64,000 nucleotides of DNA from Paenibacillus macquariensis (GTDB taxonomy: Bacteria > Bacillota > Bacilli > Paenibacillales > Paenibacillaceae): NCBI RefSeq assembly GCF_900156375.1, contig NZ_FTNK01000007.1:124001-188000 (forward strand). Reading direction: 5' to 3'. Positions within the stretch are counted from its first letter, which is position 1; the number at the start of each line of letters is the position of its first letter. The translations under genes were made by a program, and so were the position numbers. Under the pieces are notes generated by a model. It was not told the DNA's origin, did no database searches, and saw only the letters and a program-made list of their open reading frames with translations. This document shows, one piece after another, positions 43,112 through 52,390 of this stretch.

Positions 43112-43654
43112 TTGTCACAAGAAATGGAATACCACATTTCAGAACAAAGATTACATATCAGACAAATAGTAATTGACGCTATTGCTGAGACGATGGATTT
43201 GTACGGCGGCACTCCTTCATCCGGTCAATTGTACGGAATTATGTTCTTTGAAAATAAACCGATGACTCTTGATGAAATGAAAGTACGAATGAATATGAGT
43301 AAAAGCAACATGAGCTATGCGGTTAGATCTTTGGTAGAATCTCAAATGGTCAAAAAGTTAGAAGAAAAACAGGATCGAAAAGAACTGTACGTCGCGGAGG
43401 TTGATTTTTTTCATACATTTCAAAACTTCTTCACGCTTAAGCTCCAGCGTGAAATCAATGTAATGACAGAAGCCATTAGTAAAGCTCTTCTTGAATTAAC
43501 AGAAATTATTATCGATGAACATATTACAGACCAGGAGCGTAATCTTGCTCTGCAAGATTTATATAAACTCCGGCATGGACAAACCTATTACGAATGGCTC
43601 CAGAAGTTTGTCGATGCCCTGAAACAAGAAGAATATTTCAAAGATTTTGCTTGA
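43112..43654 (+). CDS. GbsR/MarR-type transcriptional regulator
   Basis: A winged helix-turn-helix of the GbsR type: YGGTPSSGQLYGIMFFENKP then MTLDEMKVRMNMSKSNMSYA and VRSLVESQMVKKLEEKQDRK. The 180-residue protein is as long as GbsR, which controls choline/betaine genes in Bacillus. It is transcribed away from the phosphonate-type transporter, and probably regulates it. The TTG at 43112 is about 11 bases after AAAGGAG; a GTG four codons upstream is too close to it. Identity of the effector is not known. Confidence 0.8.
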   Translation: MSQEMEYHISEQRLHIRQIVIDAIAETMDLYGGTPSSGQLYGIMFFENKPMTLDEMKVRMNMSKSNMSYAVRSLVESQMVKKLEEKQDRKELYVAEVDFFHTFQNFFTLKLQREINVMTEAISKALLELTEIIIDEHITDQERNLALQDLYKLRHGQTYYEWLQKFVDALKQEEYFKDFA

Positions 43655-43900
43655 GTCTGTAAAATGAATTAGGTTGATCACGAGATAGCGAGTGGGGCAA
43701 ATATTCGTGACAATTGGAGCAATACACAGAGCCACTTTACTCCTATCCAGGATGTTGTCATGATTTATTTTGGTTCCACGCCGATTTAGAAAATGATATT
43801 TCCGTTTCAACATGGGATTAGTTTGGTAATGAGAGCTTTGATGACCTAGAGCCAATTGCATTCTAGAGGGATTATTCTATGAAAGAACAACTAAAAGCAA
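43655..43900. other. Decayed coding remains
   Basis: On the plus strand two short pieces look like former protein: EIASGANIRDNWSNTQSHFT-PIQDVVMIYFGSTPI, stop, then in another frame ENDISVSTWD, stop, FGNESFDDLEPIAF. No start, no recognised family. Possibly an immunity-like or phage protein that has decayed. Confidence 0.3.
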
Positions 43901-43936
43901 AAACCAATGCATCTCTCAAATGAGTCGCATTGGTTT
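43901..43936. terminator. Terminator-like hairpin
   Basis: AAACCAATGC and GCATTGGTTT form a perfect ten-base stem with a 16-base loop; A-run to the left and a weak T tract to the right. Confidence 0.6.
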
Positions 43937-43999
43937 CATATTCAATATATTCTCCTGAAATTAATTATAATCAATGTCTTATTATATTTGGAAAAGTGG

Positions 44000-44271
44000 T
44001 CATCCAAACGCTTCCTGCACAAAATTCATGTCCGAATCCCTAGAGACCACACCGAGGTGATATTCGATAGCAGTTGCCAGAATTAGGGCGTTAGGAGTAT
44101 TAAGTTCGCGATCTTTTCTTTTTGCTCCCTTCTGATGTCTCCTACATTACTAGCAATTTGAGAATTAACCTCGATGCATCTGCGTGAATTAAATAACTTT
44201 ATACCGTGCAAACGGTATTCAGACTTTAATCCACTAAGCACTTCACACTCTATAATAACGGAAAAATACAT
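44000..44271 (-). pseudogene. PIN-domain (VapC-like) toxin fragment
   Basis: The first 40 codons (MYFSVIIECEVLSGLKSEYR) resemble the middle of a PIN nuclease; then after a frameshift NTPNALILATAIEYHLGVVS and RDSDMNFVQEAFG follow, the typical end with the conserved Asp pair. The N-terminal strand with the first catalytic Asp is missing. So it is a dead toxin gene; no antitoxin gene is visible. Confidence 0.6.
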
Positions 44272-44370
44272 AGGTCAACATTCCTATTGAGCCCCAATAG
44301 TTTGTCCCACCCTCCCATTACGAACCTCCCCTAAAATCAAACCGCACCTCTCACTGACATCAATTCGTGT

Positions 44371-44535
44371 TCAATAAGCATATTTCGCGTGGCCGTCTCC
44401 TTCGGCCATCAACTTTAAGTACTTGCCCTCATCTTTCTCAGATAGAGGCTGGGGAAATGCATTGTTCTTGACATAAGACACTAGAAGCGAGAGTTCCTTA
44501 ATAAATAAAGCAATCATACTGATCAGTCCAGACAA
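44371..44535 (-). pseudogene. sigK: Truncated 5' part of sigK (copy B)
   Basis: It is closely similar to copy A at 11706-11951, including TTG start and AGGAGG. A loss of two bases in GCGCGA (copy A) gives GCGA and shifts the frame to a stop after GHAKYAY. Similarity continues for about 14 bases past the stop and then ends at GAACA, earlier than in copy A. The upstream 100 bases are also shared. It is not functional as a sigma factor. Confidence 0.8.
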
Positions 44536-44688
44536 AGATGACACCTCCTACTGAATACAACAACCTACTGCGTTAACGGTCATTTTATTCTATGTAGGCG
44601 TGTGCCTATCTGTGCATGTACGTTGTAGATATGTATCTTTGGAAAACAAAGATATCGTGACGTAACAGGCACCGATTTATGAAATCGC

Positions 44689-44732
44689 TTGCAAAATTAA
44701 TTATTCGCGATATAATACTTGTATACAAGTAT
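44689..44732 (+). promoter_or_regulatory. gnt promoter and GntR operator
   Basis: TTGCAA (44689-44694), 16 bases, then TATAAT (44711-44716) form the promoter. ATACTTGTATACAAGTAT at 44715-44732 is a perfect 18-base palindrome, matching the operator bound by Bacillus GntR, and overlaps the -10 and start site. Gluconate should release the repressor. Confidence 0.88.
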
Positions 44733-44757
44733 ACTTAAATAATTAAGAGGTGAGTTT

Positions 44758-45489
44758 ATGACAGAATCACGGGAATTCCTATATCCCTCCAAATGGCTTT
44801 CAAAAGCCTCTGCTGGTGACCGTGTAACATACGAGCTTAGAATGCGTATCATTTCCGGCCAGATTGAAAGCGGTACCATACTATCAGAAAATAAATTAGC
44901 TATAGATTTCGCTGTAAGTCGCTCACCCATACGTGAAGCGTTAAAAATACTGGCATCCGAAAATATCATCCGATTAGAAAGAATGGGTGCCGTTGTTATT
45001 GGTTTATCAGAAATAGAAATAGAAGAGATTTATGATGTCCGTTTACTCATAGAATCGTTTGTATTTGAACGGCTTGTAAGGATAGATACTAATGAATTAA
45101 TAAAGGAACTTAGTAAAATACTAGAAATGATGAAAGTCGCAATCAAATATAGTGATGCTGATGAGTTTGCCTATCAAGATGTCTTGTTCCATGAAACGAT
45201 TATTCGTGCAGCTAATCATTCTTACATCCTGATGATCTGGAATAATTTAAAACCCGTTATGGAAAGCTTCATTCTTTTGTCGATGCGTATGCGTTTCAAA
45301 GAAAAGGTTGAAGACTTTACTCGCATTATAAAAAATCATGAGCTTTACATTGAAGCAATCCGAACAAAAGATAGAGACCTCATGAGTAAGTCTTTACATG
45401 AAAATTTTGATGATGTTCAAGGTAAAGTAGAAGACCTATGGATATCACAACAAATACTCTCGAAAGGAGTAGTGCAGCAAAATGACTAA
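44758..45489 (+). CDS. gntR: Gluconate operon repressor GntR
   Basis: An N-terminal GntR winged helix (TYELRMRIISGQIESGTILS, ENKLAIDFAVSRSPIREALK) is joined to an all-helical FCD effector domain (about 85-225). 243 residues, as in Bacillus GntR. It represses the operon from the palindrome just upstream and is released by gluconate. The ATG has GAGGTGA five bases upstream. Its last eight bases overlap the kinase gene. Confidence 0.93.
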   Translation: MTESREFLYPSKWLSKASAGDRVTYELRMRIISGQIESGTILSENKLAIDFAVSRSPIREALKILASENIIRLERMGAVVIGLSEIEIEEIYDVRLLIESFVFERLVRIDTNELIKELSKILEMMKVAIKYSDADEFAYQDVLFHETIIRAANHSYILMIWNNLKPVMESFILLSMRMRFKEKVEDFTRIIKNHELYIEAIRTKDRDLMSKSLHENFDDVQGKVEDLWISQQILSKGVVQQND

Positions 45490-47020
45490 CTATATGTTAG
45501 GTATAGATATCGGAACCACAAGTACAAAAGCAGTTTTATTTAGTGAAAAAGGCGAAGTCATCCAACAAGAAAATATGGGGTACCCGCTTTATACACCGGA
45601 TATGTCGACAGCTGAACAAGACCCAGAAGAGATTTTTCAGGCAGTCCTACAAGCCATTTCGAATATAATGAAACATCATTCACAAAAAAGAATATCGTTT
45701 GTTTCATTTAGCAGTGCCATGCATAGTGTCATTGCAATGGATGAAAATGACCAGCCGCTGACGCCTTGTATCACATGGGCAGATAATCGAAGTGAAGCAT
45801 GGTCACATAAAATAAAAGATGAGTTGAATGGCCATGAAGTCTATAAACGAACGGGAACACCGATTCATCCCATGTCACCATTAACTAAAATAGCTTGGAT
45901 TGTGAATGACCTTCCTGAAATCGCTGTCAAAGTTAAAAAATATATCGGAATTAAAGAATATATTTTCAAAAAGTTCTTTGATCACTATGTTGTCGATTAT
46001 TCCCTCGCATCAGCCATGGGCATGATGAATCTCAAAACACTAGATTGGGATGAAGAAGCATTACAAATTGCTGGTATAACACCTGCTCAATTATCTGATC
46101 TTGTACCAACAACCAAGATATTTACCAACTGTGATTCAGATTTAGCAAAACAGATGGGTATCGATCCTCAAACATCATTTGTCATTGGTGCAAGCGACGG
46201 AGTCCTTTCTAATCTAGGTGTAAATGCGATACGAAAAGGTGAAATTGCCGTCACAATTGGGACAAGCGGTGCCATTCGAACCATTATTGACAAGCCGCAA
46301 ACTGACGACAAGGGTAGAATATTTTGTTATGCCTTAACAGAAAATCACTGGGTAATTGGCGGGCCGGTAAACAATGGCGGGATGGTCCTTCGCTGGATCC
46401 GTGATGAACTTGCCTCATCAGAAGTAGAAACAGCAAAAAGACTAGGAATTGATCCCTATGATGTATTAACTAAGATTGCTGAACGTGTAAGACCAGGATC
46501 CGATGGATTGTTATTCCATCCATACCTCTCTGGTGAACGTGCGCCATTATGGAATCCAGATGTACGTGGCTCATTCTTCGGTTTAACGATGTCACATAAG
46601 AAGGAACATATGATTCGCGCAGCCCTAGAAGGCGTCATTTACAATTTATACACCGTATTCTTAGCATTAACCGAATGTATGGACGGTCCTGTGACCCGTA
46701 TTCAAGCTACCGGAGGCTTCGCAAGGTCAGATGTTTGGCGGCAAATGATGTCCGATATATTCGATTCTGAAGTAATCGTTCCAGAAAGCTACGAAAGTTC
46801 TTGTCTAGGTGCTTGTATTTTAGGCTTATATGCCACCGGAGTAATCGAATCATTTGAAGTCGTTTCTGAAATGGTTGGCAGTACCTACAAACACACACCA
46901 AACAAAGAAGCAACGAAAGAATATAGGCAATTACTGCCGATCTTCATTAACATATCTAGAGTATTAGAAGAAGATTATACACGGATTGCCAACTATCAAA
47001 GAAGCTTAATCAAACACTAA
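45482..47020 (+). CDS. gntK: Gluconokinase
   Basis: A 512-residue FGGY-family kinase: MLGIDIGTTSTKAVLF at the N-terminus, FSSAMHSVIAMDENDQPLTP, ITWADNRSEAW, and the FGGY signature region VTRIQATGGFARSDVWRQMM near 415. It phosphorylates gluconate with ATP to 6-phosphogluconate. It overlaps gntR by eight bases and is followed by gntP after 28, as in B. subtilis. The context makes gluconate, not xylulose or glycerol, the substrate. Confidence 0.93.
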   Translation: MTNYMLGIDIGTTSTKAVLFSEKGEVIQQENMGYPLYTPDMSTAEQDPEEIFQAVLQAISNIMKHHSQKRISFVSFSSAMHSVIAMDENDQPLTPCITWADNRSEAWSHKIKDELNGHEVYKRTGTPIHPMSPLTKIAWIVNDLPEIAVKVKKYIGIKEYIFKKFFDHYVVDYSLASAMGMMNLKTLDWDEEALQIAGITPAQLSDLVPTTKIFTNCDSDLAKQMGIDPQTSFVIGASDGVLSNLGVNAIRKGEIAVTIGTSGAIRTIIDKPQTDDKGRIFCYALTENHWVIGGPVNNGGMVLRWIRDELASSEVETAKRLGIDPYDVLTKIAERVRPGSDGLLFHPYLSGERAPLWNPDVRGSFFGLTMSHKKEHMIRAALEGVIYNLYTVFLALTECMDGPVTRIQATGGFARSDVWRQMMSDIFDSEVIVPESYESSCLGACILGLYATGVIESFEVVSEMVGSTYKHTPNKEATKEYRQLLPIFINISRVLEEDYTRIANYQRSLIKH

Positions 47021-47048
47021 CAAGATAAACATCAGGGGGGAAATTACA

Positions 47049-48395
47049 ATGCCATTAGTTATTGTAGCCATTGGGATTTTAGCATTATTAATTTTAATAA
47101 TGGGGTTTAAATTAAACACCTTTATCTCATTAATCATTGTATCGTTCGGTGTCGCTTTAGCACTTGGAATGCCATTGGATGAAATTGTGAAAACCATTGA
47201 AGCCGGATTAGGCGGAACACTTGGTCACTTAGCGTTAATCTTTGGACTTGGAGCAATGTTAGGTAAGTTGATCGCTGATTCTGGTGGCGCTCAAAGGATT
47301 GCTATGACCCTCGTTAACAAATTTGGTGAGAAAAATATTCAATGGGCGGTTGTAGCTGCTTCGTTCATTATCGGTGTGGCATTATTTTTCGAAGTAGGAT
47401 TAGTATTATTAATTCCAATTGTATTCGCCATTTCAAGACAATTAAAGGTTTCTATTCTTTATCTCGGTATTCCGATGGCTGCAGCTTTATCCGTAACACA
47501 CGGTTTCTTACCTCCTCACCCAGGACCTACAGTTATTGCTGGTGAGTATGGCGCAGACATTGGTGAAGTTTTACTTTATGGTTTCATTATTGCAATTCCA
47601 ACAGTTATTTTGGCTGGACCAGTATTTACTAAGCTTGCCAAAAAACTCGTACCTGCATCATTTTCGAAGACAGGTAATATTGCCTCTCTAGGCGAACAAA
47701 AAGAATTTAAATTGGAAGACACACCTGGATTTGGTATCAGTGTATTTACCGCAATGCTTCCTGTTATTTTAATGTCTATTGCTACGATTATTACATTGCT
47801 TCAAAAAACGATGGGATTTGAAGATAATAGTCTACTCGCTGCTATTCGTTTTATTGGCGATGCATCAACTTCCATGTTGATTTCCTTACTGGTTGCTGTC
47901 TATACCATGGGATTAGCAAGAAAAATTCCAATCAAAACTGTCATGCAATCTTGTACAACTGCTATTACTCATATTGGGATGATGCTCTTAATCATTGGGG
48001 GCGGCGGAGCCTTCAAACAAGTATTGATTAATGGCGGCGTGGGTGACTATGTAGCCGAACTATTCCAAGGAACTTCATTATCACCCATCTTGCTTGCCTG
48101 GATCATCGCTGCAATCTTACGTATTTCCTTAGGTTCTGCTACTGTTGCAGCTTTAACAACTGCTGGTTTAGTTATTCCAATGTTAGGACAATCTGACGTT
48201 AATCTTGCTTTAGTTGTGCTTGCAACGGGAGCAGGTAGTTTAATAGCTTCACATGTTAACGATGCTGGTTTCTGGATGTTTAAAGAGTATTTTGGTCTAA
48301 GTATGAAAGAAACATTTGCGACATGGACATTGCTTGAGACAATCGTTTCTGTTGCTGGATTAGGATTTATTCTATTACTAAGTTTATTCGTATAA
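47049..48395 (+). CDS. gntP: Gluconate permease
   Basis: The 448-residue GntP-family proton symporter has about 12-14 hydrophobic segments. LGGTLGHLALIFGLGAMLGK near 55, HGFLPPHPGPTVIAGEYGAD near 155 and LRISLGSATVAALTTAGLVI are conserved family stretches. It imports gluconate across the membrane. GGGGGG lies seven bases before the ATG. A terminator follows its stop. Confidence 0.93.
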   Translation: MPLVIVAIGILALLILIMGFKLNTFISLIIVSFGVALALGMPLDEIVKTIEAGLGGTLGHLALIFGLGAMLGKLIADSGGAQRIAMTLVNKFGEKNIQWAVVAASFIIGVALFFEVGLVLLIPIVFAISRQLKVSILYLGIPMAAALSVTHGFLPPHPGPTVIAGEYGADIGEVLLYGFIIAIPTVILAGPVFTKLAKKLVPASFSKTGNIASLGEQKEFKLEDTPGFGISVFTAMLPVILMSIATIITLLQKTMGFEDNSLLAAIRFIGDASTSMLISLLVAVYTMGLARKIPIKTVMQSCTTAITHIGMMLLIIGGGGAFKQVLINGGVGDYVAELFQGTSLSPILLAWIIAAILRISLGSATVAALTTAGLVIPMLGQSDVNLALVVLATGAGSLIASHVNDAGFWMFKEYFGLSMKETFATWTLLETIVSVAGLGFILLLSLFV

Positions 48396-48421
48396 CAACA
48401 ATATTTGTAGGCAGTAAATCC

Positions 48422-48470
48422 CCCCACTTATTCTCTTAGAATCTTCTGAGTCAATAAGTGAGGTTTTTTT
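48422..48470 (+). terminator. Terminator or attenuator between gntP and gnd
   Basis: CCCCACTTATT pairs with AATAAGTGAGG and is followed by seven T. Some transcripts must pass it, or gnd has a separate promoter that I cannot place in the 30 bases left. Confidence 0.8.
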
Positions 48471-48500
48471 CTACCTATTAATTAGAAGGAGCAGAAAAAA

Positions 48501-49904
48501 ATGTTCAATACAATTGGTGTCATTGGTTTAGGGGTCATGGGCAGTAATATCGCTTTAAACATGGCTAGTAAAGGTGAACAAGTGGCTGTCTATAATTATA
48601 CGAGGGACTTAACCGATAATCTTATTGGCACAACGGAAGGTCAATTACTCCATCCCTACTACGAAATTCAAGATTTTGTTCACTCCCTAGAAATGCCAAG
48701 AAAAATCTTCCTTATGGTCACAGCGGGTAAACCGATTGATTCGGTGATCGGTACATTAGTACCTTTTCTTGAAGCAGGCGATGTGATCATGGACGGTGGT
48801 AACTCCCATTACGAAGATACTGAACGTAGATATGATGAGTTGAAGTCTAAAGGAATGGGTTATTTAGGAATCGGTATTTCCGGGGGCGAAGTTGGGGCTT
48901 TAAACGGACCTTCGATAATGCCTGGTGGAGATAAAGACACATATGATAAAGTAGCTCCTATTCTAACAAAAATAGCAGCCCAAGTGGACAAAGATCCTTG
49001 CTGTGTTTATATGGGTTCAAAAGGATCAGGTCACTTTGTGAAAATGGTCCATAACGGAATCGAGTATGCAGATATGCAATTAATTGCAGAAGCCTATACA
49101 TTTTTAAGAAAAAGGTTAGATTTATCTGTTAACGAAATTGCTGACATCTTTGAATCATGGAATCAAGGTGAACTGAACAGTTATTTAATCCAAATCACCG
49201 CAGAGATTTTACGGAAAAAGGATGAAATAACAGGCTTACCGCTGATCGACGTGATTCTTGATAAAACAGGACAAAAAGGCACAGGTAAATGGACGAGCAT
49301 TCAAGCAATAGAGACCGGGATCCCATCATCCATTATTACTGAGTCATTATTTGCCCGTTACATCTCTTCTTTAAAAGAGGAACGGGTTTATGCAGACAAT
49401 ATCCTATCCGGCCCAGAGATGGATCCTCAGGGTTTAGATAAGGATTTGTGGATTGAGTACATTCGACAAGCATTATATATGGGCAAAATTTGTGCCTACG
49501 CGCAAGGATTTACACAATATAAAATGACTTCTGAACTTTACGGATGGGATTTACCTTTAAAGGATATTGCCCTTATTTTCCGTGGTGGATGTATCATTCG
49601 TGCAGAATTTTTAAACGTCATAAGCGAAACCTATCAAGCACAGCCGAATCTCGCTAATCTATTAATCGCCCCTTATTTTGCTGAAAAGGTTAAAGAATAT
49701 CAAATAGGATTGCGAAAAGTTGCCTGTGAGGGCATTAATTCTGGTATTTCGTTTCCATGTTTAAGTGCTTCACTTACGTATTACGATAGTTACCGGACAG
49801 GCATGTCAAATGCTAACCTTTTGCAAGCACAACGGGATTATTTTGGAGCTCATACTTATGAACGAAGTGATTTAGCAGGATTTTTCCACACAAACTGGCA
49901 GTGA
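48501..49904 (+). CDS. gntZ: 6-phosphogluconate dehydrogenase, decarboxylating
   Basis: The 467-residue enzyme shows GVIGLGVMGSNIALNMASKG at the nucleotide site, the family stretch GGNSHYEDTERRYDELKSKG, GIGISGGEVGALNGPSIMPGG with catalytic Lys in GHFVKMVHNGIEYADMQ near 180, and the C-terminal helix tail. It converts 6-phosphogluconate to ribulose 5-phosphate, CO2 and NAD(P)H and completes the gluconate route. AGAAGGAG precedes the ATG. Its place as the fourth gene corresponds to B. subtilis gntZ. Confidence 0.92.
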   Translation: MFNTIGVIGLGVMGSNIALNMASKGEQVAVYNYTRDLTDNLIGTTEGQLLHPYYEIQDFVHSLEMPRKIFLMVTAGKPIDSVIGTLVPFLEAGDVIMDGGNSHYEDTERRYDELKSKGMGYLGIGISGGEVGALNGPSIMPGGDKDTYDKVAPILTKIAAQVDKDPCCVYMGSKGSGHFVKMVHNGIEYADMQLIAEAYTFLRKRLDLSVNEIADIFESWNQGELNSYLIQITAEILRKKDEITGLPLIDVILDKTGQKGTGKWTSIQAIETGIPSSIITESLFARYISSLKEERVYADNILSGPEMDPQGLDKDLWIEYIRQALYMGKICAYAQGFTQYKMTSELYGWDLPLKDIALIFRGGCIIRAEFLNVISETYQAQPNLANLLIAPYFAEKVKEYQIGLRKVACEGINSGISFPCLSASLTYYDSYRTGMSNANLLQAQRDYFGAHTYERSDLAGFFHTNWQ

Positions 49905-49968
49905 TCGATCGTGTTAGTAGAGGTTTCGTGATTTCGTGATTTGGCGTAATGCCCCGTAAATATCCAGA

Positions 49969-50012
49969 GCCCAAATGAAGTAGATCTTTCCCTTCATTTG
50001 GGCTTTCCTTTT
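49969..50012 (+). terminator. Terminator of the gluconate operon
   Basis: GCCCAAATGAAG at 49969 pairs with CTTCATTTGGGC at 49992, a perfect 12-base stem, followed by TTTCCTTTT. Confidence 0.85.
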
Positions 50013-50200
50013 GAATACATTTTCCCCACTCCTAAAAATACAGTACAAAAACCGCACCTATTTATGGTACGGTTCGGCGAATCTAATCTGTAAATAATGA
50101 TGAACCCCAAAATGATTACGCACCATTGACTTAAGTCAATGAACGTCATAAACCTCCCTATTACAATGGAATCACGACTAATAATTAGGAGGAGTTATTG

Positions 50201-50920
50201 ATGGTTACCTCAGGAAAAGTTCTATCGGATTTGCGAAAGTCTGCTCTGACTGCTGGCATATCACTTATTATCATGGCGCTTGCAGCATTTTTTTCGTATG
50301 GCTATGTCCATGAAAGCCTTCTGGTGCAAGGGGATGCCCGCGCTACACTTCAGAACATCATTTCACAAAATATGCTTTTCAAAGCTGAAATCTTTGGTTG
50401 GATCATTATCCTGATCTGTGACATTGTGGTCGCCTGGTCTTTCTATATATTCCTGAAGCCAATGAATAGAAATCTTTCATTGCTGGGTGCATGGCTCCGA
50501 CTTACTTATGCGACTATATTGGGAATTGCGATAATGAATTTAATGTTTGTGTTGCTTCTCTCAAACAATACAGTCGATTTATCATTACTTACAACCGAAC
50601 AACTTCAAGTACAAGTTATGTTGTATCTGAAAGCCTTTGATTCAATATGGTCCATTGGTTTAATTGTTTTTGGCGGGCATCTACTGATTGTAGGATGGGT
50701 GGCTCTCAAATCAGGCAGCGTACCTAAATTGATTAGCATCCTATTATTGATTGCTGCAACGGGTTATATTGTCATCCACCTGTGCAACACGATTCTTCCA
50801 CAAGACCATTGGATCATTACGATACTTGAATTTGTATTTACTGTACCCATGATTGTAGGAGAATTAGGCTTTGGGTTATGGCTGCTGTTCAGAGGAGGGA
50901 AAGTCATTGCAAAGGCGTAA
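50201..50920 (+). CDS. DUF4386 membrane protein
   Basis: Seven hydrophobic segments in 239 residues; the stretch MLFKAEIFGWIIILICDIVV and WSFYIFLKPMNRNLSLLGAW are typical of DUF4386, a family of unknown function, often encoded beside a Crp/Fnr-type regulator as here. The ATG at 50201 follows AGGAGG; a TTG codon directly before it is less likely. The convergent regulator gene ends eight bases away. Confidence 0.85.
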   Translation: MVTSGKVLSDLRKSALTAGISLIIMALAAFFSYGYVHESLLVQGDARATLQNIISQNMLFKAEIFGWIIILICDIVVAWSFYIFLKPMNRNLSLLGAWLRLTYATILGIAIMNLMFVLLLSNNTVDLSLLTTEQLQVQVMLYLKAFDSIWSIGLIVFGGHLLIVGWVALKSGSVPKLISILLLIAATGYIVIHLCNTILPQDHWIITILEFVFTVPMIVGELGFGLWLLFRGGKVIAKA

Positions 50921-50927
50921 CTTCTAG

Positions 50928-51512
50928 CTAATCTTTATCTTTATGAACTCTCTTCTTAATTCTGCTAAATGACTCTGGAGTCATACCGAGATAACTTGCC
51001 AATTGATGTTGGGGTACGCGATCGATTAAATAAGGGCGTTTCTTTAAAAATCCTTTGAAGCGGTCTTCTGGTGATGAAGCGATAAAAGCTGCGAATTCTT
51101 CTTGTACCTGACCAAAGTTCTCCTCGATTATCTTACGTGTCATAGACTCCAATTGAGCGTATTTGTTATACATGTCCTTTTCGATATCTAGTTTGCCAAC
51201 GACCATCACAGAATCTTCAAGGCACGTAAAGGTGTATTCCGATGATTTATCTACTCTATGATGATTAAAAATTGAAATGGCTTGCTCTTCGGTGTAGAAA
51301 TTCGATGTGACTTCTCTTCCCGCTTCATCTATCGAATACTGCCTTATGCATCCCTTCAAGACGAAATAACATTTCGTGGGAACATCTCCTTGTGTTAGAA
51401 GGGTGGTTCCCCTTTTATATTCTTCAATATGTAATTCATTAACGATTGCTTGTTGTTCTTCTTCGTTAAGGGATGTCAGTCCAGTCATATACTTAAATAA
51501 TATGTCCTTCAT
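50928..51512 (-). CDS. Crp/Fnr-family regulator
   Basis: Residues 15-115 form a cyclic-nucleotide-binding-type beta roll (TTLLTQGDVPTKCYFVLKGC, YSIDEAGREV), then a long dimer helix and a short C-terminal helix-turn-helix VPQHQLASYLGMTPESFSRI. The Arg/Glu pair needed for cAMP is not evident, so another ligand or none is likely, as for many such regulators in Bacillota. Probably controls the DUF4386 gene with which it converges. Confidence 0.85.
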   Translation of the reverse strand: MKDILFKYMTGLTSLNEEEQQAIVNELHIEEYKRGTTLLTQGDVPTKCYFVLKGCIRQYSIDEAGREVTSNFYTEEQAISIFNHHRVDKSSEYTFTCLEDSVMVVGKLDIEKDMYNKYAQLESMTRKIIEENFGQVQEEFAAFIASSPEDRFKGFLKKRPYLIDRVPQHQLASYLGMTPESFSRIKKRVHKDKD

Positions 51513-51559
51513 TTTCGCTCTCCTTTCGTCTCATCTCACTCTCTATTGCGATTATAACT

Positions 51560-51730
51560 CTACATTAACAAATGGGTTCGAGAAAGAGGTATCCCCGCTT
51601 CACTCATTTTATCTATATCTCTATAAATTGTTCTCACGGATACCTCAAAGTGCTCAGCAAGCGCTTTACCCGTAAGCATGCCCTTACTTGAAAGAATAAG
51701 GAGAATAGAAAATAATCTGTCTGCCCTCAT
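51560..51730 (-). pseudogene. Truncated YafY/DeoR-type HTH regulator
   Basis: The 56 residues (MRADRLFSILLILSSKGMLT, ALAEHFEVSVRTIYRDIDKM, SEAGIPLSRTHLLM) are the HTH_11 domain of YafY-type regulators, which normally continue into a 200-residue WYL domain. Here the frame stops after GIPL. AGAGGA precedes the ATG. It may be a dead fragment; a free DNA-binding domain cannot be excluded. Confidence 0.65.
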
Positions 51731-51799
51731 TGATCAACTGTCCTCTCAACTTCAATTTAACTACAATATTTTACACTCACTCATTCATAAATAAACCAT

Positions 51800-52234
51800 T
51801 TAGAGCAAAACCCTGTTTTCCAATATATTTTTCAAACTGATATGAGACTTTGAAGGTCCGAATTTTATAATGGAATCTTGAAACTCTGCAAGTTCCTCAA
51901 TAGATGCGGTTTGTACCTTAATGAGATAATTATATTCTCCACTAATGCGAAATAAATCAGTTACTTCCATAGCATGTTCACAAAAGTCAGTGAGCTCTTG
52001 GCAATGTTCTGTTTTTAATAGCATAAAAGTGGTCGTCCCACGATTTAGATCCCGTAAATTAAAAACGGTGTTATACCCAGAAATGATATTCTTTTCTTCC
52101 AACTTGATTATTCTTTCTTTAACGGATGGTTGCGACATCGAAACCTCTTTGCTAATTTGTGAAATGGACATTCGTGCATTGTACTGAAGTAATACCATGA
52201 TCTTGCGATCAATGTCATCCAAAAGATGTTGCAT
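51800..52234 (-). CDS. Lrp/AsnC-family regulator
   Basis: An N-terminal helix-turn-helix (IDRKIMVLLQYNARMSISQI, SKEVSMSQPSVKERIIKLEE) and a C-terminal RAM ligand domain (TTFMLLKTEHCQ, VTDLFRISGEYNYLIKVQTA) give the 144 residues expected. The ATG at 52234 after AGGGGGG is better than the longer reading from 52276. It is divergent from the VOC-family gene 156 bases away and may regulate it in response to an amino acid. Confidence 0.88.
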   Translation of the reverse strand: MQHLLDDIDRKIMVLLQYNARMSISQISKEVSMSQPSVKERIIKLEEKNIISGYNTVFNLRDLNRGTTTFMLLKTEHCQELTDFCEHAMEVTDLFRISGEYNYLIKVQTASIEELAEFQDSIIKFGPSKSHISLKNILENRVLL

Positions 52235-52390
52235 ATAAGCCCCCCTGACCCAATTTAATAAAATAAACCCATTCAACTAAAATACCTTAAATTCAATAAC
52301 CATCTTAGTATAAAATACTTATCTTTTATATGTATCTCATATTTTAATGCAACTATAATAAATATATATTAAATATGGGAGCGATGATAG

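Noticed and set aside
43559..43861. Minus-strand frame of 100 codons over the end of the GbsR-type gene
   Set aside because: It overlaps a well supported gene, lacks a binding site, and its sequence has no domain-like features.
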